This document shows positions 1 through 6,781 of a DNA stretch of 14,393 nt, piece after piece. Below the pieces are notes generated by a model. That model did no database searches, was not told where the DNA came from, and was given only the letters and a program-made list of their open reading frames with translations. Where the stretch lies: positions 1 to 14,393 of the forward strand of contig JAFGNQ010000227.1 in NCBI GenBank assembly GCA_016926925.1, given 5' to 3'. The translations under genes were made by a program, and so were the position numbers. The first letter of the stretch is position 1. Each line of letters opens with the position of its first letter. Source of the stretch: Candidatus Aminicenantota bacterium. Lineage in GTDB: Bacteria > Acidobacteriota > Aminicenantia > Aminicenantales > Aminicenantaceae.

Positions 1-12
1 ATTTGGATATGT

Positions 13-41
13 TTTGCATTATAGATCTGTATGTGTATACT
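13..41 (+). promoter_or_regulatory. Candidate sigma70-type promoter of the permease gene
   Basis: A -10 hexamer TATACT at 36-41 differs from TATAAT at one position. A weaker -35, TTTGCA at 13-18, lies 17 bp upstream. Transcription would start near 48, about 40 nt before the ATG at 90. The region starts at the window edge, so elements further upstream cannot be seen. Confidence 0.35.
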
Positions 42-89
42 AGAGCAACAGAAAAAAATGCGCATTGCATGATACACTGAAGAGGCATA

Positions 90-1454
90 ATGGAAAATAA
101 AATTCAGAATGCAAAAGACAGCGATTCTCAAGGTCAGAGCTTGCCTCGAGTTTTGGGGCTCTGGGATATCGTGGGAATCGTGGTAGGAGGCATTATCGGA
201 TCGGGCATATTCATCGTTCCGGCAGCCATAGCCACGGAAGTGAAAGCACCGCTTCTCATATTCGCCGTCTGGATCATCGGAGGCCTTTTGAGTTTCTTCG
301 GCGCCCTCGCCTTCTCTGAATTGGCGGCCGCCTACCCGCATGCCGGCGGGAGCTATGTCTTTCTCAGGGAATCCTTCGGAAAGCTCATCGCCTTCCTGTT
401 CGGGTGGACTCTCTTCCTGGTGATCGATACAGGCGCCATCGCCACGCTGGCTGTTGCCTTCTCTTCCAAATATCTCCCCTACTTTTTTAAGCTCTCCGCA
501 TTCGGAGAAAAGATCGTAGCGGTCGTTTTCGTTGTCGTCCTGGTTGCGATCAATTATATCGGCGTGCGCTGGGGAGCCAACTTTCAAAACCTTTTGACAG
601 CTATCAAGTTTGTCGCCTTGGCAGGGGTTTGTGCGGTAATTTTCATTTTAGGTAAAGGAAATCCCGCAAATTTCGTTTCGCCAAAGCCCGCAGCCTTCTC
701 CTGGAGCCTGGTCGGCAGCTTCGGGGTGGCATTCGTAGCCGTTCTCTGGGCGTACAAAGGATGGGAAGCGGCTTCCTACAGCGCCGGAGAGACAAAAAAT
801 CCGGGCAAAAACATCCCATGGGGGATTTTTATCGGCACTCTGTCCGTCATAGGAATCTATATCGCCGCAAATCTCGCCTACCTCTATGTTTTCCCCGCCA
901 GCGAAATCGCTAAATCCGACCGGATTGCCAGCGATGCCATGAGCTTGATCATCGGGCCTCTCGGAGCATCCATCATAGCCATCATCATCCTATCTTCCAT
1001 AACAGGAGCAGCCAATCAAGTCCTGCTGACTTCCCCACGGGTGTATTACGCCATGGCCAAAGATGGGTTGTTTTTCAAGAAAATCTCCAGTGTCCACATA
1101 AAATTTTTGACACCTCATGTTTCGATTTTAGCCATGGGAGCCTGGAGCATTGTGCTCAGCGTTTCGGGCACGTTCGAGCAGCTCTTCACCTATGTCATTT
1201 TCGGGGAGTGGATCTTCTTCGGATTGACGGTTGCCGCTGTCATCATTCTGAGAAAAAAAAGGCCCGACCTTCCGCGGCCCTACAAGACGTTGGGGTATCC
1301 CGTAACTCCAATAATCTTCATTCTTTTGGCCTTCCTCATTTCCGTAAACACTTTGATCAACGAATTCTATAACGCTCTGGCAGGCTTGGTTATCATTCTG
1401 CTGGGGCTTCCCGCCTATTTTTATTGGAGCCGCAAAGCCAAAAAACTTTCGTAG
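90..1454 (+). CDS. APC-superfamily amino acid permease
   Basis: This is a 454-residue inner-membrane amino acid transporter of the APC superfamily, most like the LAT/SteT-type exchangers in general look. After about 20 polar residues the first helix carries the family signature G-I-I-G-S-G-I-F at 34-41, the unwound substrate-binding part of TM1. About twelve hydrophobic segments follow, and the length is normal for the family. Near the C-terminus the loop RKKRPDLPRPYKTLGYP precedes the last two helices, a pattern common in this group; the protein ends in a basic tail. The ATG at 90 is supported by GAAGAGG at 79-85, four bases upstream. The gene stands alone, has its own promoter candidate and converges on the dehydrogenase gene. 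Substrate cannot be told from sequence; exchange or proton symport are both possible. Confidence 0.9.
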   Translation: MENKIQNAKDSDSQGQSLPRVLGLWDIVGIVVGGIIGSGIFIVPAAIATEVKAPLLIFAVWIIGGLLSFFGALAFSELAAAYPHAGGSYVFLRESFGKLIAFLFGWTLFLVIDTGAIATLAVAFSSKYLPYFFKLSAFGEKIVAVVFVVVLVAINYIGVRWGANFQNLLTAIKFVALAGVCAVIFILGKGNPANFVSPKPAAFSWSLVGSFGVAFVAVLWAYKGWEAASYSAGETKNPGKNIPWGIFIGTLSVIGIYIAANLAYLYVFPASEIAKSDRIASDAMSLIIGPLGASIIAIIILSSITGAANQVLLTSPRVYYAMAKDGLFFKKISSVHIKFLTPHVSILAMGAWSIVLSVSGTFEQLFTYVIFGEWIFFGLTVAAVIILRKKRPDLPRPYKTLGYPVTPIIFILLAFLISVNTLINEFYNALAGLVIILLGLPAYFYWSRKAKKLS

Positions 1455-1468
1455 TATAAAAAGGTGAC

Positions 1469-1512
1469 GGGCAGTTCCCCCTTTATTTCTGAAAAAAAAG
1501 TCTGTTCCCCTT
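1469..1512 (-). repeat. G-rich motif pair with T8 run downstream of the dehydrogenase gene
   Basis: Between the convergent permease and dehydrogenase genes the minus strand reads AAGGGGAACAGAC (1512-1500), then eight T (1499-1492), then a related GGGGGAACTGCCC (1481-1469). The first copy starts seven bases after the dehydrogenase stop codon. The same design, a GGGACAG-like block followed by eight T, occurs after the TonB-dependent receptor gene at 10472-10490. I see no strong GC hairpin here, so it is not a standard intrinsic terminator, although it may end transcription. Confidence 0.5.
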
Positions 1513-1519
1513 CTTGCTT

Positions 1520-2248
1520 TCAATCCACGTAGCGGCCGGCGTTGACGTCGATTACTTCTCCGGAAACATAGTCGTTTTCCAGCAGATAAATCACCGTGTG
1601 CGCGATCTCATCCGGTGTCGCGATCCTTCCGAAGGGTGTCTTCATGGCCAGATCCTTCTTTTTCGCCGGCGAAATAAAATCCGTATCTACAGGGCCGGGA
1701 GCGATGGCATTCACTGTAACCAGGGGCGCGAGTTCCCCGGCCAGAGCGAAAGTCAGTCCGATGACTCCGGCTTTCGAGGCTGCATAGTGACAGCCGATAG
1801 TCCCTCCCATTTTCCCCGCAATGGAAGAAATGTTGACAATTTTTCCGTGCGCTTTCTTCAGCTCCTTCGCCGCCGTTTTACAGCAGAGAAACATTCCGGT
1901 GAGGTTGAGCTCAATAACATTTCTCCACTCCTCTATGGGAATTTTCTCCAGAGTCGTGTTTGAGCCTGAAATGCCGGCGTTGTTCACCAGGATATCGATG
2001 GCACCGAATTTTTTTCTCACTTCCGAAACCATATCCTCGATTTGGTTGAAATCCCTCAGGTCCGCCTGTATCTTAATGGCATTTCGGCCGAAACCTGAAA
2101 TCAACTCGAGGGTTGTTTCCGCTGCGGTTTCATTCGTGTAGAAATTCACGGCAACATCGGCGCCTTTTTTGGCTAAGGCGACTGCTATCGCCCGTCCGAT
2201 TCCTCTGTCGCCACCGGTAACGATTGCCTTTTTACCTTGAATGTCCAT
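1520..2248 (-). CDS. Short-chain dehydrogenase/reductase, FabG-like
   Basis: A 242-residue classical SDR, a cytoplasmic NAD(P)-dependent oxidoreductase with a Rossmann fold. Visible motifs are the cofactor-binding TGGDRGIG at 11-18, NNAG at 89-92, the structural N115, catalytic S142, and Y155 with K159 in the YxxxK motif, followed by PGPV at 185-188. The S-to-Y spacing of 13 matches E. coli FabG. The C-terminal YVSGEVIDVNAG is typical of 3-oxoacyl-ACP reductase-like members, so reduction of a 3-oxoacyl thioester or a similar ketone is a reasonable guess. No fatty-acid synthesis genes are nearby, so I do not give it the symbol fabG. The ATG is set by AGGAG at 2255-2259, six bases upstream. It has its own promoter, separate from the amidohydrolase operon upstream on the same strand. 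Confidence 0.9.
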   Translation of the reverse strand: MDIQGKKAIVTGGDRGIGRAIAVALAKKGADVAVNFYTNETAAETTLELISGFGRNAIKIQADLRDFNQIEDMVSEVRKKFGAIDILVNNAGISGSNTTLEKIPIEEWRNVIELNLTGMFLCCKTAAKELKKAHGKIVNISSIAGKMGGTIGCHYAASKAGVIGLTFALAGELAPLVTVNAIAPGPVDTDFISPAKKKDLAMKTPFGRIATPDEIAHTVIYLLENDYVSGEVIDVNAGRYVD

Positions 2249-2270
2249 ATCGATCTCCTACTTGACTGCT

Positions 2271-2279
2271 ATTATAACA
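2271..2279 (-). promoter_or_regulatory. Extended -10 promoter of the dehydrogenase gene
   Basis: The minus strand has a perfect TATAAT at 2276-2271 preceded by TGT at 2279-2277, giving the complete TGnTATAAT extended -10. No good -35 is found 16-18 bp upstream (GAAAAC or TGAAAA), which fits an extended -10 promoter. The start site would be near 2264, giving a leader of about 16 nt that just holds the AGGAG ribosome site. Confidence 0.55.
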
Positions 2280-2306
2280 TTAGATGCCGGTATGTTTTCA
2301 TTTCGG

Positions 2307-2326
2307 CTCTTATAATTCAATAAGAG
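2307..2326. other. Short AT-rich inverted repeat in the amidohydrolase/dehydrogenase gap
   Basis: A perfect 7-bp inverted repeat, CTCTTAT at 2307-2313 and ATAAGAG at 2320-2326, encloses six bases. It overlaps a 10-bp palindrome GAGAATTCTC at 2324-2333 and lies about 30 bp upstream of the dehydrogenase -10 element. No T run follows on either strand, so a terminator is unlikely. It could be an operator for the dehydrogenase gene. The rest of the 168-bp gap (2249-2417) shows nothing else convincing. Confidence 0.3.
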
Positions 2327-2417
2327 AATTCTCCGTGAGCTCCGGCAGAATCGAGGGACCGAGAAATTCGCCGTCTCCTGTATTATTTTTGCGAAGGCAA
2401 GTACTTTTCCGGGAATT

Positions 2418-3740
2418 TTACCTCACCTCGAAAGCTTTCCCTTTGATAACCACCATTTTAACGCGAGACAAACGCTTGAGCGGCTCTCCTTCGAACACGA
2501 CCAGATTGGCCGCTTTCCCATTCTCTAAAGAACCGATGCTATCATCCACACCGAATATTTGAGCCGGATATAGAGTCAGCGCCTTAAGAGCCTCATCATA
2601 TGGAAGCCCGTAACTGACAGCCTTTTCGGCTTGATAAAGGAGGTCGGAAACATTCTGCACGGAACCGGTCTGAAAAGCGACCTTGACTCCGGCCTTGTGC
2701 AGTTTGACGACATTCTCGAAAAGAGCGCCTTGAGTTTCTATTCTCTGGTAATAGTCGGCAAGAGGGCCGACGAGAACGGGAATGTTCTTTACTGCAAGTT
2801 CATCGGCAATTTTGTAAGCTTCCGCTCCATGATTCAGAACGATCTTGAGCCGGAACTCATCGGCTATCCTCAGCGCCGTAAGAATGTCGTCCAGCCGGTT
2901 TGCCCGGACGATCAGGCACATTTCTCCTTTGAGAACCGGAAGCAGCGGCTCCAGCTTGAAATCTCTAGGCGGCGGCGTGGGTGCTGCCTCTTTTTCCTTA
3001 TCTTGTTTTCCTTTCTCTTCTTCTCCCTCGTTTTTATCCCCCTTTTTGCCGCTCCTGTAGTCTGCGAGCTTTTTTTCGTAAGCCAGGACCTTGTTCCCAT
3101 ACTCACGGGCATCGATCAATGTCTGCCTGAGCAAAGCTGCGGCGCCCATGCGGGTGGACGGCATCTGTTGTTTCGCCCCGTAACGGAGCTTCGGTAATTC
3201 ACCCAGGTTTCCGTGAACAGCCACAGGAACCTTGAGCACCATATCTTCGACGGTATCCCCGGAGAGACAGATCAGAGCGCTCTGTCCGGAAAGAAGATTC
3301 CCCTCGCCCGGTGCGGTAAGCGCGACCGTCACTCCGCTCCTTCGGGCTATGGAAATGAAGCTGTTTTCCGGATTGATGGCATCTACGATCCTTAAATGAG
3401 GGGTAACGGGAGAGGTGGCCTCGTCAAAATCGCTACCCAAGGACTCGATCTCTGTTGTTCCCAGGTTCGTAAAAGAATCGATAAGACCCGGGAGGATCGT
3501 GTATTTTGCGGCATCGATCACTTTCGCCCCTTGTGGAATCGCAATATTTTGTCCTATGCCGGCAATCTTTCCTCCTTTGACGAGCAGTATCCCATTGTCG
3601 ATGGTTCCCTGTGTGACGGTGATGATGCGGCCGGCTCGAAAGGCTAAAACGTCCTCATCAGCCGAAAGACCGACAAAACAAAAAAGCAGCAATATCCCGG
3701 CTAATGTTCCGATGATTTTATGATTTTTAAATATTTGCAT
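2418..3740 (-). CDS. Exported amidohydrolase-like protein, active site degenerate
   Basis: A 440-residue protein of the imidazolonepropionase-like amidohydrolase family (TIM barrel with an N-terminal beta-sandwich strand set). A signal peptide runs to about residue 27 (hydrophobic core to GLSA, then DED), so it acts outside the cytoplasm. The fold landmarks are clear: PGLID at 84-88, QMPSTRMG at 192-199, DDILTALRIADEF at 284-296, IGSLENGKAANLVV at 402-415. The metal site is largely gone: the HxH after PGLID is F90-T-N92, the strand-5 His is R279, and the catalytic Asp is G359; only H304 remains. A Lys/Glu-rich, proline-ended insert of about 40 residues spans 220-259. It is the second gene of an operon, 26 bp after the 841-residue paralogue, with GAGGA before its ATG. 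I infer a non-catalytic partner or binding protein. Confidence 0.85.
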   Translation of the reverse strand: MQIFKNHKIIGTLAGILLLFCFVGLSADEDVLAFRAGRIITVTQGTIDNGILLVKGGKIAGIGQNIAIPQGAKVIDAAKYTILPGLIDSFTNLGTTEIESLGSDFDEATSPVTPHLRIVDAINPENSFISIARRSGVTVALTAPGEGNLLSGQSALICLSGDTVEDMVLKVPVAVHGNLGELPKLRYGAKQQMPSTRMGAAALLRQTLIDAREYGNKVLAYEKKLADYRSGKKGDKNEGEEEKGKQDKEKEAAPTPPPRDFKLEPLLPVLKGEMCLIVRANRLDDILTALRIADEFRLKIVLNHGAEAYKIADELAVKNIPVLVGPLADYYQRIETQGALFENVVKLHKAGVKVAFQTGSVQNVSDLLYQAEKAVSYGLPYDEALKALTLYPAQIFGVDDSIGSLENGKAANLVVFEGEPLKRLSRVKMVVIKGKAFEVR

Positions 3741-3766
3741 TGTTTTCCTCGCATTAATCCCGGAAT

Positions 3767-6292
3767 TCAGTTCATCCGCTCGCCTGCCCGGCGCTTGTAA
3801 ACCAGTTTTCCGTCGATGAAAACCGTTTCCGGAACCGAACGAATCCGCAAGGGATGTCCTCTCAGAATAAGGATATCGGCATCCTTCCCGGGCTCCAAGC
3901 TTCCGATCCGATCATCCACGCCGATAATCTCAGCGGCATCGATGGTCACGGCTTTGAGCGCGGCTTCTTCGGACATACCGTATTTCACGGCCATAGCCGC
4001 GATTTCGAGCAGATCGCCTCCCGACCAAGCGACCCCGGGAGAATACCACGCACCTTCATTCGACCGAAAGGCGATTTTTACGCCGGCATTGGAAAGTATG
4101 GCCGGATTCTCAGGGTTGAAACCTTTGTCTTCGATGCTGCCAGCTCCCCGGTACAGATCTTCAAGGATGACGGGGATATTTCTTTTTCTGATCTCCTCGA
4201 CAACTTTGTAGGCATCCGTGACTCCGTCAAAGATCACTTTTAGACCGAACTCATCCGCAATTCGAAGCGCAGTCAGGATATCGTCTCTGCGCTCACAGTG
4301 AACCAGCATCGGGGTATCGCCCTTCAAAACAGGGAGCAGGGCTTCCATGGCCGAATCTTTTTGGGGCTCGGTTCCCTGCTTATCCTTTGCGTATTTTTCG
4401 GTTTTTTCTCTATAATCTTTAGCCTGGGTCAAGGTTTCCCTTAGCAAAGCAGCCACGCCCATTCGAGTGGACGGCATCTGATTCTCTCGTTTAGCGGAAG
4501 CGCCGAGACCCATGACCATCACGGCCTTGTCCTTGGCAATCATCTTGTCGACGACCGCACCTTCGGTCTTGACCACCACGCCCTGCCCTCCAAGGACATT
4601 CCTGTTTCCCGGCGTTACCATAACGGTCGTGATGCCCAGCTCCCGGCAGAAGGCGAAGTGCGGGGCTTGGGGCTCGATGGCATGTTTCACTTCCATCTCG
4701 GGAACCACCGGTTTGGAAATTTCGTCGATGGAACTCTGGTTTCTCCAGTTGGATGAGATCCCGACGTAGGATCGGGCTGAAATCAACCCCGGCATGACGA
4801 CGAATTCTCCGGCATCGATGAGAGGATATCCATCGGGAACAGACACATCCGCTCCCACTTGTTTGATTTTGCCGTTTTCGACGAGAATCACACCGTTTCG
4901 GACCGGGGCGCCGGCCATGGTGAATACGGTGCCTCCCCTCAAGGCGAATTTCTTCGCGTTTGCAAAGTCCTTAGGAAGACTCAGTTCTCCTGATGCGGCG
5001 GAAGGCTCGGGAGAGGAAGCATTCTGCAACTCCTCCATTTCGTTTTCATATTCCACATTGCCGTCTATGATGACTTTCCGGACAGAGGTCGTCATCTCGA
5101 AGGGATCCCCGTCCAGTAAGACGAAATCGGCATCCTTGCCTTCCTCTATGCTCCCTATTCTATCTTGAAGATCGATGGCTTCGGCCTCATGAATCGTGAT
5201 AGCCTTGACGGCATCCTCTTCCTTCATTCCGTATCTGTAACAGAGTGCAGCCAGATGAAGGAGGTTCTGCTGGCCTCCTCCGATAGCGTCCGTCTGTAGA
5301 GACACCTTCAGCCCGGCATCGGCCAGAATAGCCGGATTGTGCTTAAAATGGAGGATGTCATCATAATACGTGAAAAACATGGGCGGTCCCGTATTGAAAT
5401 AGACGTCCTTACGATCGGCAATATCATCGATAATCAAGTGGGCATAATAGCAGTGCCCGAGGCTCAGCTTGAGATTGAATGCATCCGCCAACCGGATGCA
5501 GCTCGCGATTTCCGAGGCTGTGGCACAATGGATATGTACGGGAATTTCCCTTTTTAAGGCTTTGACAAGATTTTCCTTTCCCAAATCTCTATTGGGCGGC
5601 ACGGCGTCTTTGTTGTCTTTCTTCTCTTTTTCATATTTCTCCCAGCTCTTCATGTAGTCCTGAGCATCGAGAAAAGCTTTTTCCGCCATGAAATAAACAG
5701 CCATGAGCGTCGAAGGCATCTGCTTTCTACTTCCGTAGACGCCGACGGGGTTGCCTTCGATGGCCATTTTCAAGTCGCAATCTTCTTTCAGAACCATTTC
5801 CGAAGGGGAGGCATCCTTGAGCTTGACCGCCACACTCGTCCCGCCGATGATGTTACCGCTTCCGGGCCGTGAGACCACCGTAGTCACACCCCCGGCAAGC
5901 CCGGCTTTGATGGCCGGGTCGTCGAAATTGAAGGAATCCAAAGCTCTGACCTGAGGGGTAATAGGATTGGTCATCTCGTTCCCATCGGAGTTTTCCTGCA
6001 CGAACGGAATGCTGTAGACACCCAAATGGCAATGGATATCGATCAATCCGGGAAGCACCACATCCGCCTTAATGAATTTTGTCCCTTTAGGAACGGAAAA
6101 GTCTTTTCCCACGCGGGCGATCTTGCCGTCCTTGACGAGGATCATACCGTTTGGGATAACACCGGCGGTAGCCGTGTAAATCTTATCCGCCTTGATGACA
6201 TATGTTTCTCCTCCATACAGAGAAAAAGGCTGGAAAATGATAAAAAGGCAAAAAAATGAAATTAAAAATCCGGAAAAATTCTTGCATGTCAT
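3767..6292 (-). CDS. Exported two-domain amidohydrolase (one intact, one degenerate domain)
   Basis: An 841-residue exported protein with a signal peptide of about 28 residues and two amidohydrolase domains in tandem, about 30-415 and 445-835, joined by a Ser/Pro/Ala-rich linker. Domain 1 has the full metal-site set: H87 and H89 in DIHCHLG, H253/H255 in PVHIHC, H280 in SLGH, and D335 in QTDAIGGG. Domain 2 keeps the fold and H665 but has R507 and Y509 in place of HxH, G690 in place of H280 and N745 in place of D335. Both carry the subfamily motif QMPST (191-195 and 605-609). The family includes imidazolonepropionase and prolidase-like or cyclic-imidase enzymes; substrate here is unknown, with peptide or amide hydrolysis in the periplasm the likeliest. 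AAGGAGG at 6301-6307 sets the start. It leads the operon with the 440-residue paralogue. Confidence 0.88.
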   Translation of the reverse strand: MTCKNFSGFLISFFCLFIIFQPFSLYGGETYVIKADKIYTATAGVIPNGMILVKDGKIARVGKDFSVPKGTKFIKADVVLPGLIDIHCHLGVYSIPFVQENSDGNEMTNPITPQVRALDSFNFDDPAIKAGLAGGVTTVVSRPGSGNIIGGTSVAVKLKDASPSEMVLKEDCDLKMAIEGNPVGVYGSRKQMPSTLMAVYFMAEKAFLDAQDYMKSWEKYEKEKKDNKDAVPPNRDLGKENLVKALKREIPVHIHCATASEIASCIRLADAFNLKLSLGHCYYAHLIIDDIADRKDVYFNTGPPMFFTYYDDILHFKHNPAILADAGLKVSLQTDAIGGGQQNLLHLAALCYRYGMKEEDAVKAITIHEAEAIDLQDRIGSIEEGKDADFVLLDGDPFEMTTSVRKVIIDGNVEYENEMEELQNASSPEPSAASGELSLPKDFANAKKFALRGGTVFTMAGAPVRNGVILVENGKIKQVGADVSVPDGYPLIDAGEFVVMPGLISARSYVGISSNWRNQSSIDEISKPVVPEMEVKHAIEPQAPHFAFCRELGITTVMVTPGNRNVLGGQGVVVKTEGAVVDKMIAKDKAVMVMGLGASAKRENQMPSTRMGVAALLRETLTQAKDYREKTEKYAKDKQGTEPQKDSAMEALLPVLKGDTPMLVHCERRDDILTALRIADEFGLKVIFDGVTDAYKVVEEIRKRNIPVILEDLYRGAGSIEDKGFNPENPAILSNAGVKIAFRSNEGAWYSPGVAWSGGDLLEIAAMAVKYGMSEEAALKAVTIDAAEIIGVDDRIGSLEPGKDADILILRGHPLRIRSVPETVFIDGKLVYKRRAGERMN

Positions 6293-6300
6293 GCTCGCAT

Positions 6301-6307
6301 CCTCCTT
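6301..6307 (-). promoter_or_regulatory. Strong ribosome binding site with a three-codon overlapping ORF
   Basis: The minus strand reads AAGGAGG, then ATGCGAGC, then the start codon of the 841-residue protein. A second ATG inside that spacer opens the tiny frame M-R-A-stop, whose TGA overlaps the real ATG as ATGA. The inner ATG follows the SD without a usable gap, so it is probably not translated, but the arrangement is that of translational coupling. Confidence 0.6.
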
Positions 6308-6399
6308 TATCGAGATTAAATGGATGAATGATTTTATTTAAGCTTTCGGGCTTTTTCCAGAAAAACAGTCCGGAAGACATTCATGAATCGAACGGAAAC

Positions 6400-6428
6400 A
6401 CTGTATAACTCCGCACCTGCTAAGTCAA
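6400..6428 (-). promoter_or_regulatory. Candidate promoter of the amidohydrolase operon
   Basis: On the minus strand a -35 TTGACT (6428-6423) matches consensus at five of six positions. A -10 TACAGT (6405-6400) matches at four of six, with a 17-bp spacer. Transcription would start near 6393, giving a leader of about 100 nt. A fourfold direct repeat abuts the -35 on its upstream side. Confidence 0.5.
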
Positions 6429-6469
6429 CACATTCCCGGGATACATTCCAGACATACCTACACATTTCC
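6428..6469. repeat. Four direct repeats ANACATWCC upstream of the amidohydrolase promoter
   Basis: On the plus strand the units are ACACATTCC (6428-6436), ATACATTCC (6441-6449), AGACATACC (6450-6458) and ACACATTTCC (6460-6469, one extra T). Unit starts are 13, 9 and 10 bp apart. The first touches the -35 hexamer and the array extends to about 70 bp upstream of the predicted start site, where activators usually bind. Confidence 0.5.
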
Positions 6470-6527
6470 GTTTCATAGAACGGGCTATGGGGATAAGGGA
6501 AAAAGTGAAGCCATCGTTCGAATGCAG

Positions 6528-6555
6528 CGCATGTTGGCAGGGGAAAGCCTGTGCG
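6528..6555 (+). other. Stem-loop competing with the long hairpin
   Basis: CGCA at 6528-6531 pairs with TGCG at 6552-6555 and CAGG at 6538-6541 with CCTG at 6548-6551, leaving a 6-nt bulge on the 5' side and a GGAAAG loop. Bases 6551-6555 are shared with the foot of the 6551-6626 hairpin, so the two structures exclude each other at the base, as in an RNA switch. This is a by-eye fold only. Confidence 0.3.
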
Positions 6556-6626
6556 AGTCACAGTTCGTTTGAGTCGCATGGTGGAGGTGGGGGGGGTCTT
6601 CGACGAAAACAGACTGTGACGAGCAC
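6551..6626 (+). ncRNA. Possible structured RNA: long in-register hairpin with tandem G.A steps
   Basis: The arms 6551-6576 and 6601-6626 pair in one register without any bulge. The order is 4 bp (GTGC/GCAC), tandem GA opposite GA, 8 bp (GTCACAGT/ACTGTGAC), a T.G wobble and a C.A mismatch, 4 bp (GTTT/AAAC), again tandem GA opposite GA, then 4 bp (GTCG/CGAC). Twenty of 26 positions are Watson-Crick. Paired GA/GA steps form sheared G.A pairs in RNA only on this strand; on the minus strand they would be unpaired UC/UC, so plus is the likely sense strand. The 24-nt loop (6577-6600) holds GGTGGAGGTGG running into eight G, able to form a two-tier G-quadruplex and resembling a Shine-Dalgarno sequence. 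No known RNA family is recognised. It lies 155 bases before the phosphatidyltransferase gene. It could instead be a DNA-level dispersed element. Confidence 0.4.
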
Positions 6627-6651
6627 TCATTCTTATCATTGGATTTGAGAT

Positions 6652-6667
6652 CACCGCGAAAACGGTG
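6652..6667 (+). other. Small GC-rich hairpin
   Basis: CACCG at 6652-6656 and CGGTG at 6663-6667 form a perfect 5-bp stem with loop CGAAAA. It follows the long hairpin by 25 bases. The sequence after it (CTTCCTTCCC) is pyrimidine-rich but not a clear T run, so I do not call it a terminator. Confidence 0.35.
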
Positions 6668-6688
6668 CTTCCTTCCCGGCAAACTGAC

Positions 6689-6723
6689 AATTCAAGCTAT
6701 CGGGATTCCCTGAGACTTGAATT
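6689..6723. other. 8-bp inverted repeat overlapping the phosphatidyltransferase -35
   Basis: AATTCAAG at 6689-6696 and CTTGAATT at 6716-6723 are perfect inverted copies. Between them TCGGG and CCCTGA can form an inner stem with one bulged T, so the whole can fold as a two-part hairpin. The right arm covers the candidate -35 of the downstream gene, so as DNA it would act as a repressor site and as RNA it would lie upstream of the start site. Confidence 0.45.
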
Positions 6724-6745
6724 TCGGAGTGTATTGGAGTAAAGT
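6717..6745 (+). promoter_or_regulatory. Candidate promoter of the phosphatidyltransferase gene
   Basis: TTGAAT at 6717-6722 and TAAAGT at 6740-6745, each four of six to consensus, are separated by 17 bp. The start would be near 6752, leaving a 30-nt leader that contains the ribosome site ACGAGGG at 6767-6773. The match is modest and other promoters upstream are possible. Confidence 0.3.
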
Positions 6746-6781
6746 TCCAGATTCGAAGCGATTATAACGAGGGTTTGCGCG

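Noticed and set aside
2631..3197. A 188-codon plus-strand frame opposite the 440-residue gene
   Set aside because: It is antisense to a gene with clear domains and a signal peptide; its Phe/Leu/Ser-rich middle is the complement of the Lys/Glu insert.
6340..6356. Plus-strand AAGC/GCTT stem followed by T, as a terminator
   Set aside because: The stem has only four pairs and there is no plus-strand gene upstream that would need it.
6579..6605. A minus-strand C8-CACCTCCACCA string like the 3' end of a tmRNA or tRNA, perhaps an attachment site
   Set aside because: There is no T-loop, no matching acceptor strand upstream and no integrase nearby. The same bases are better explained as the loop of the long hairpin. 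A decayed relic cannot be fully excluded.
6334..6690. A 118-codon minus-strand frame in the intergenic region
   Set aside because: It begins with TTG without a ribosome site, covers the repeat array, the promoter and both arms of the long hairpin, and its translation shows no domain or sensible composition.
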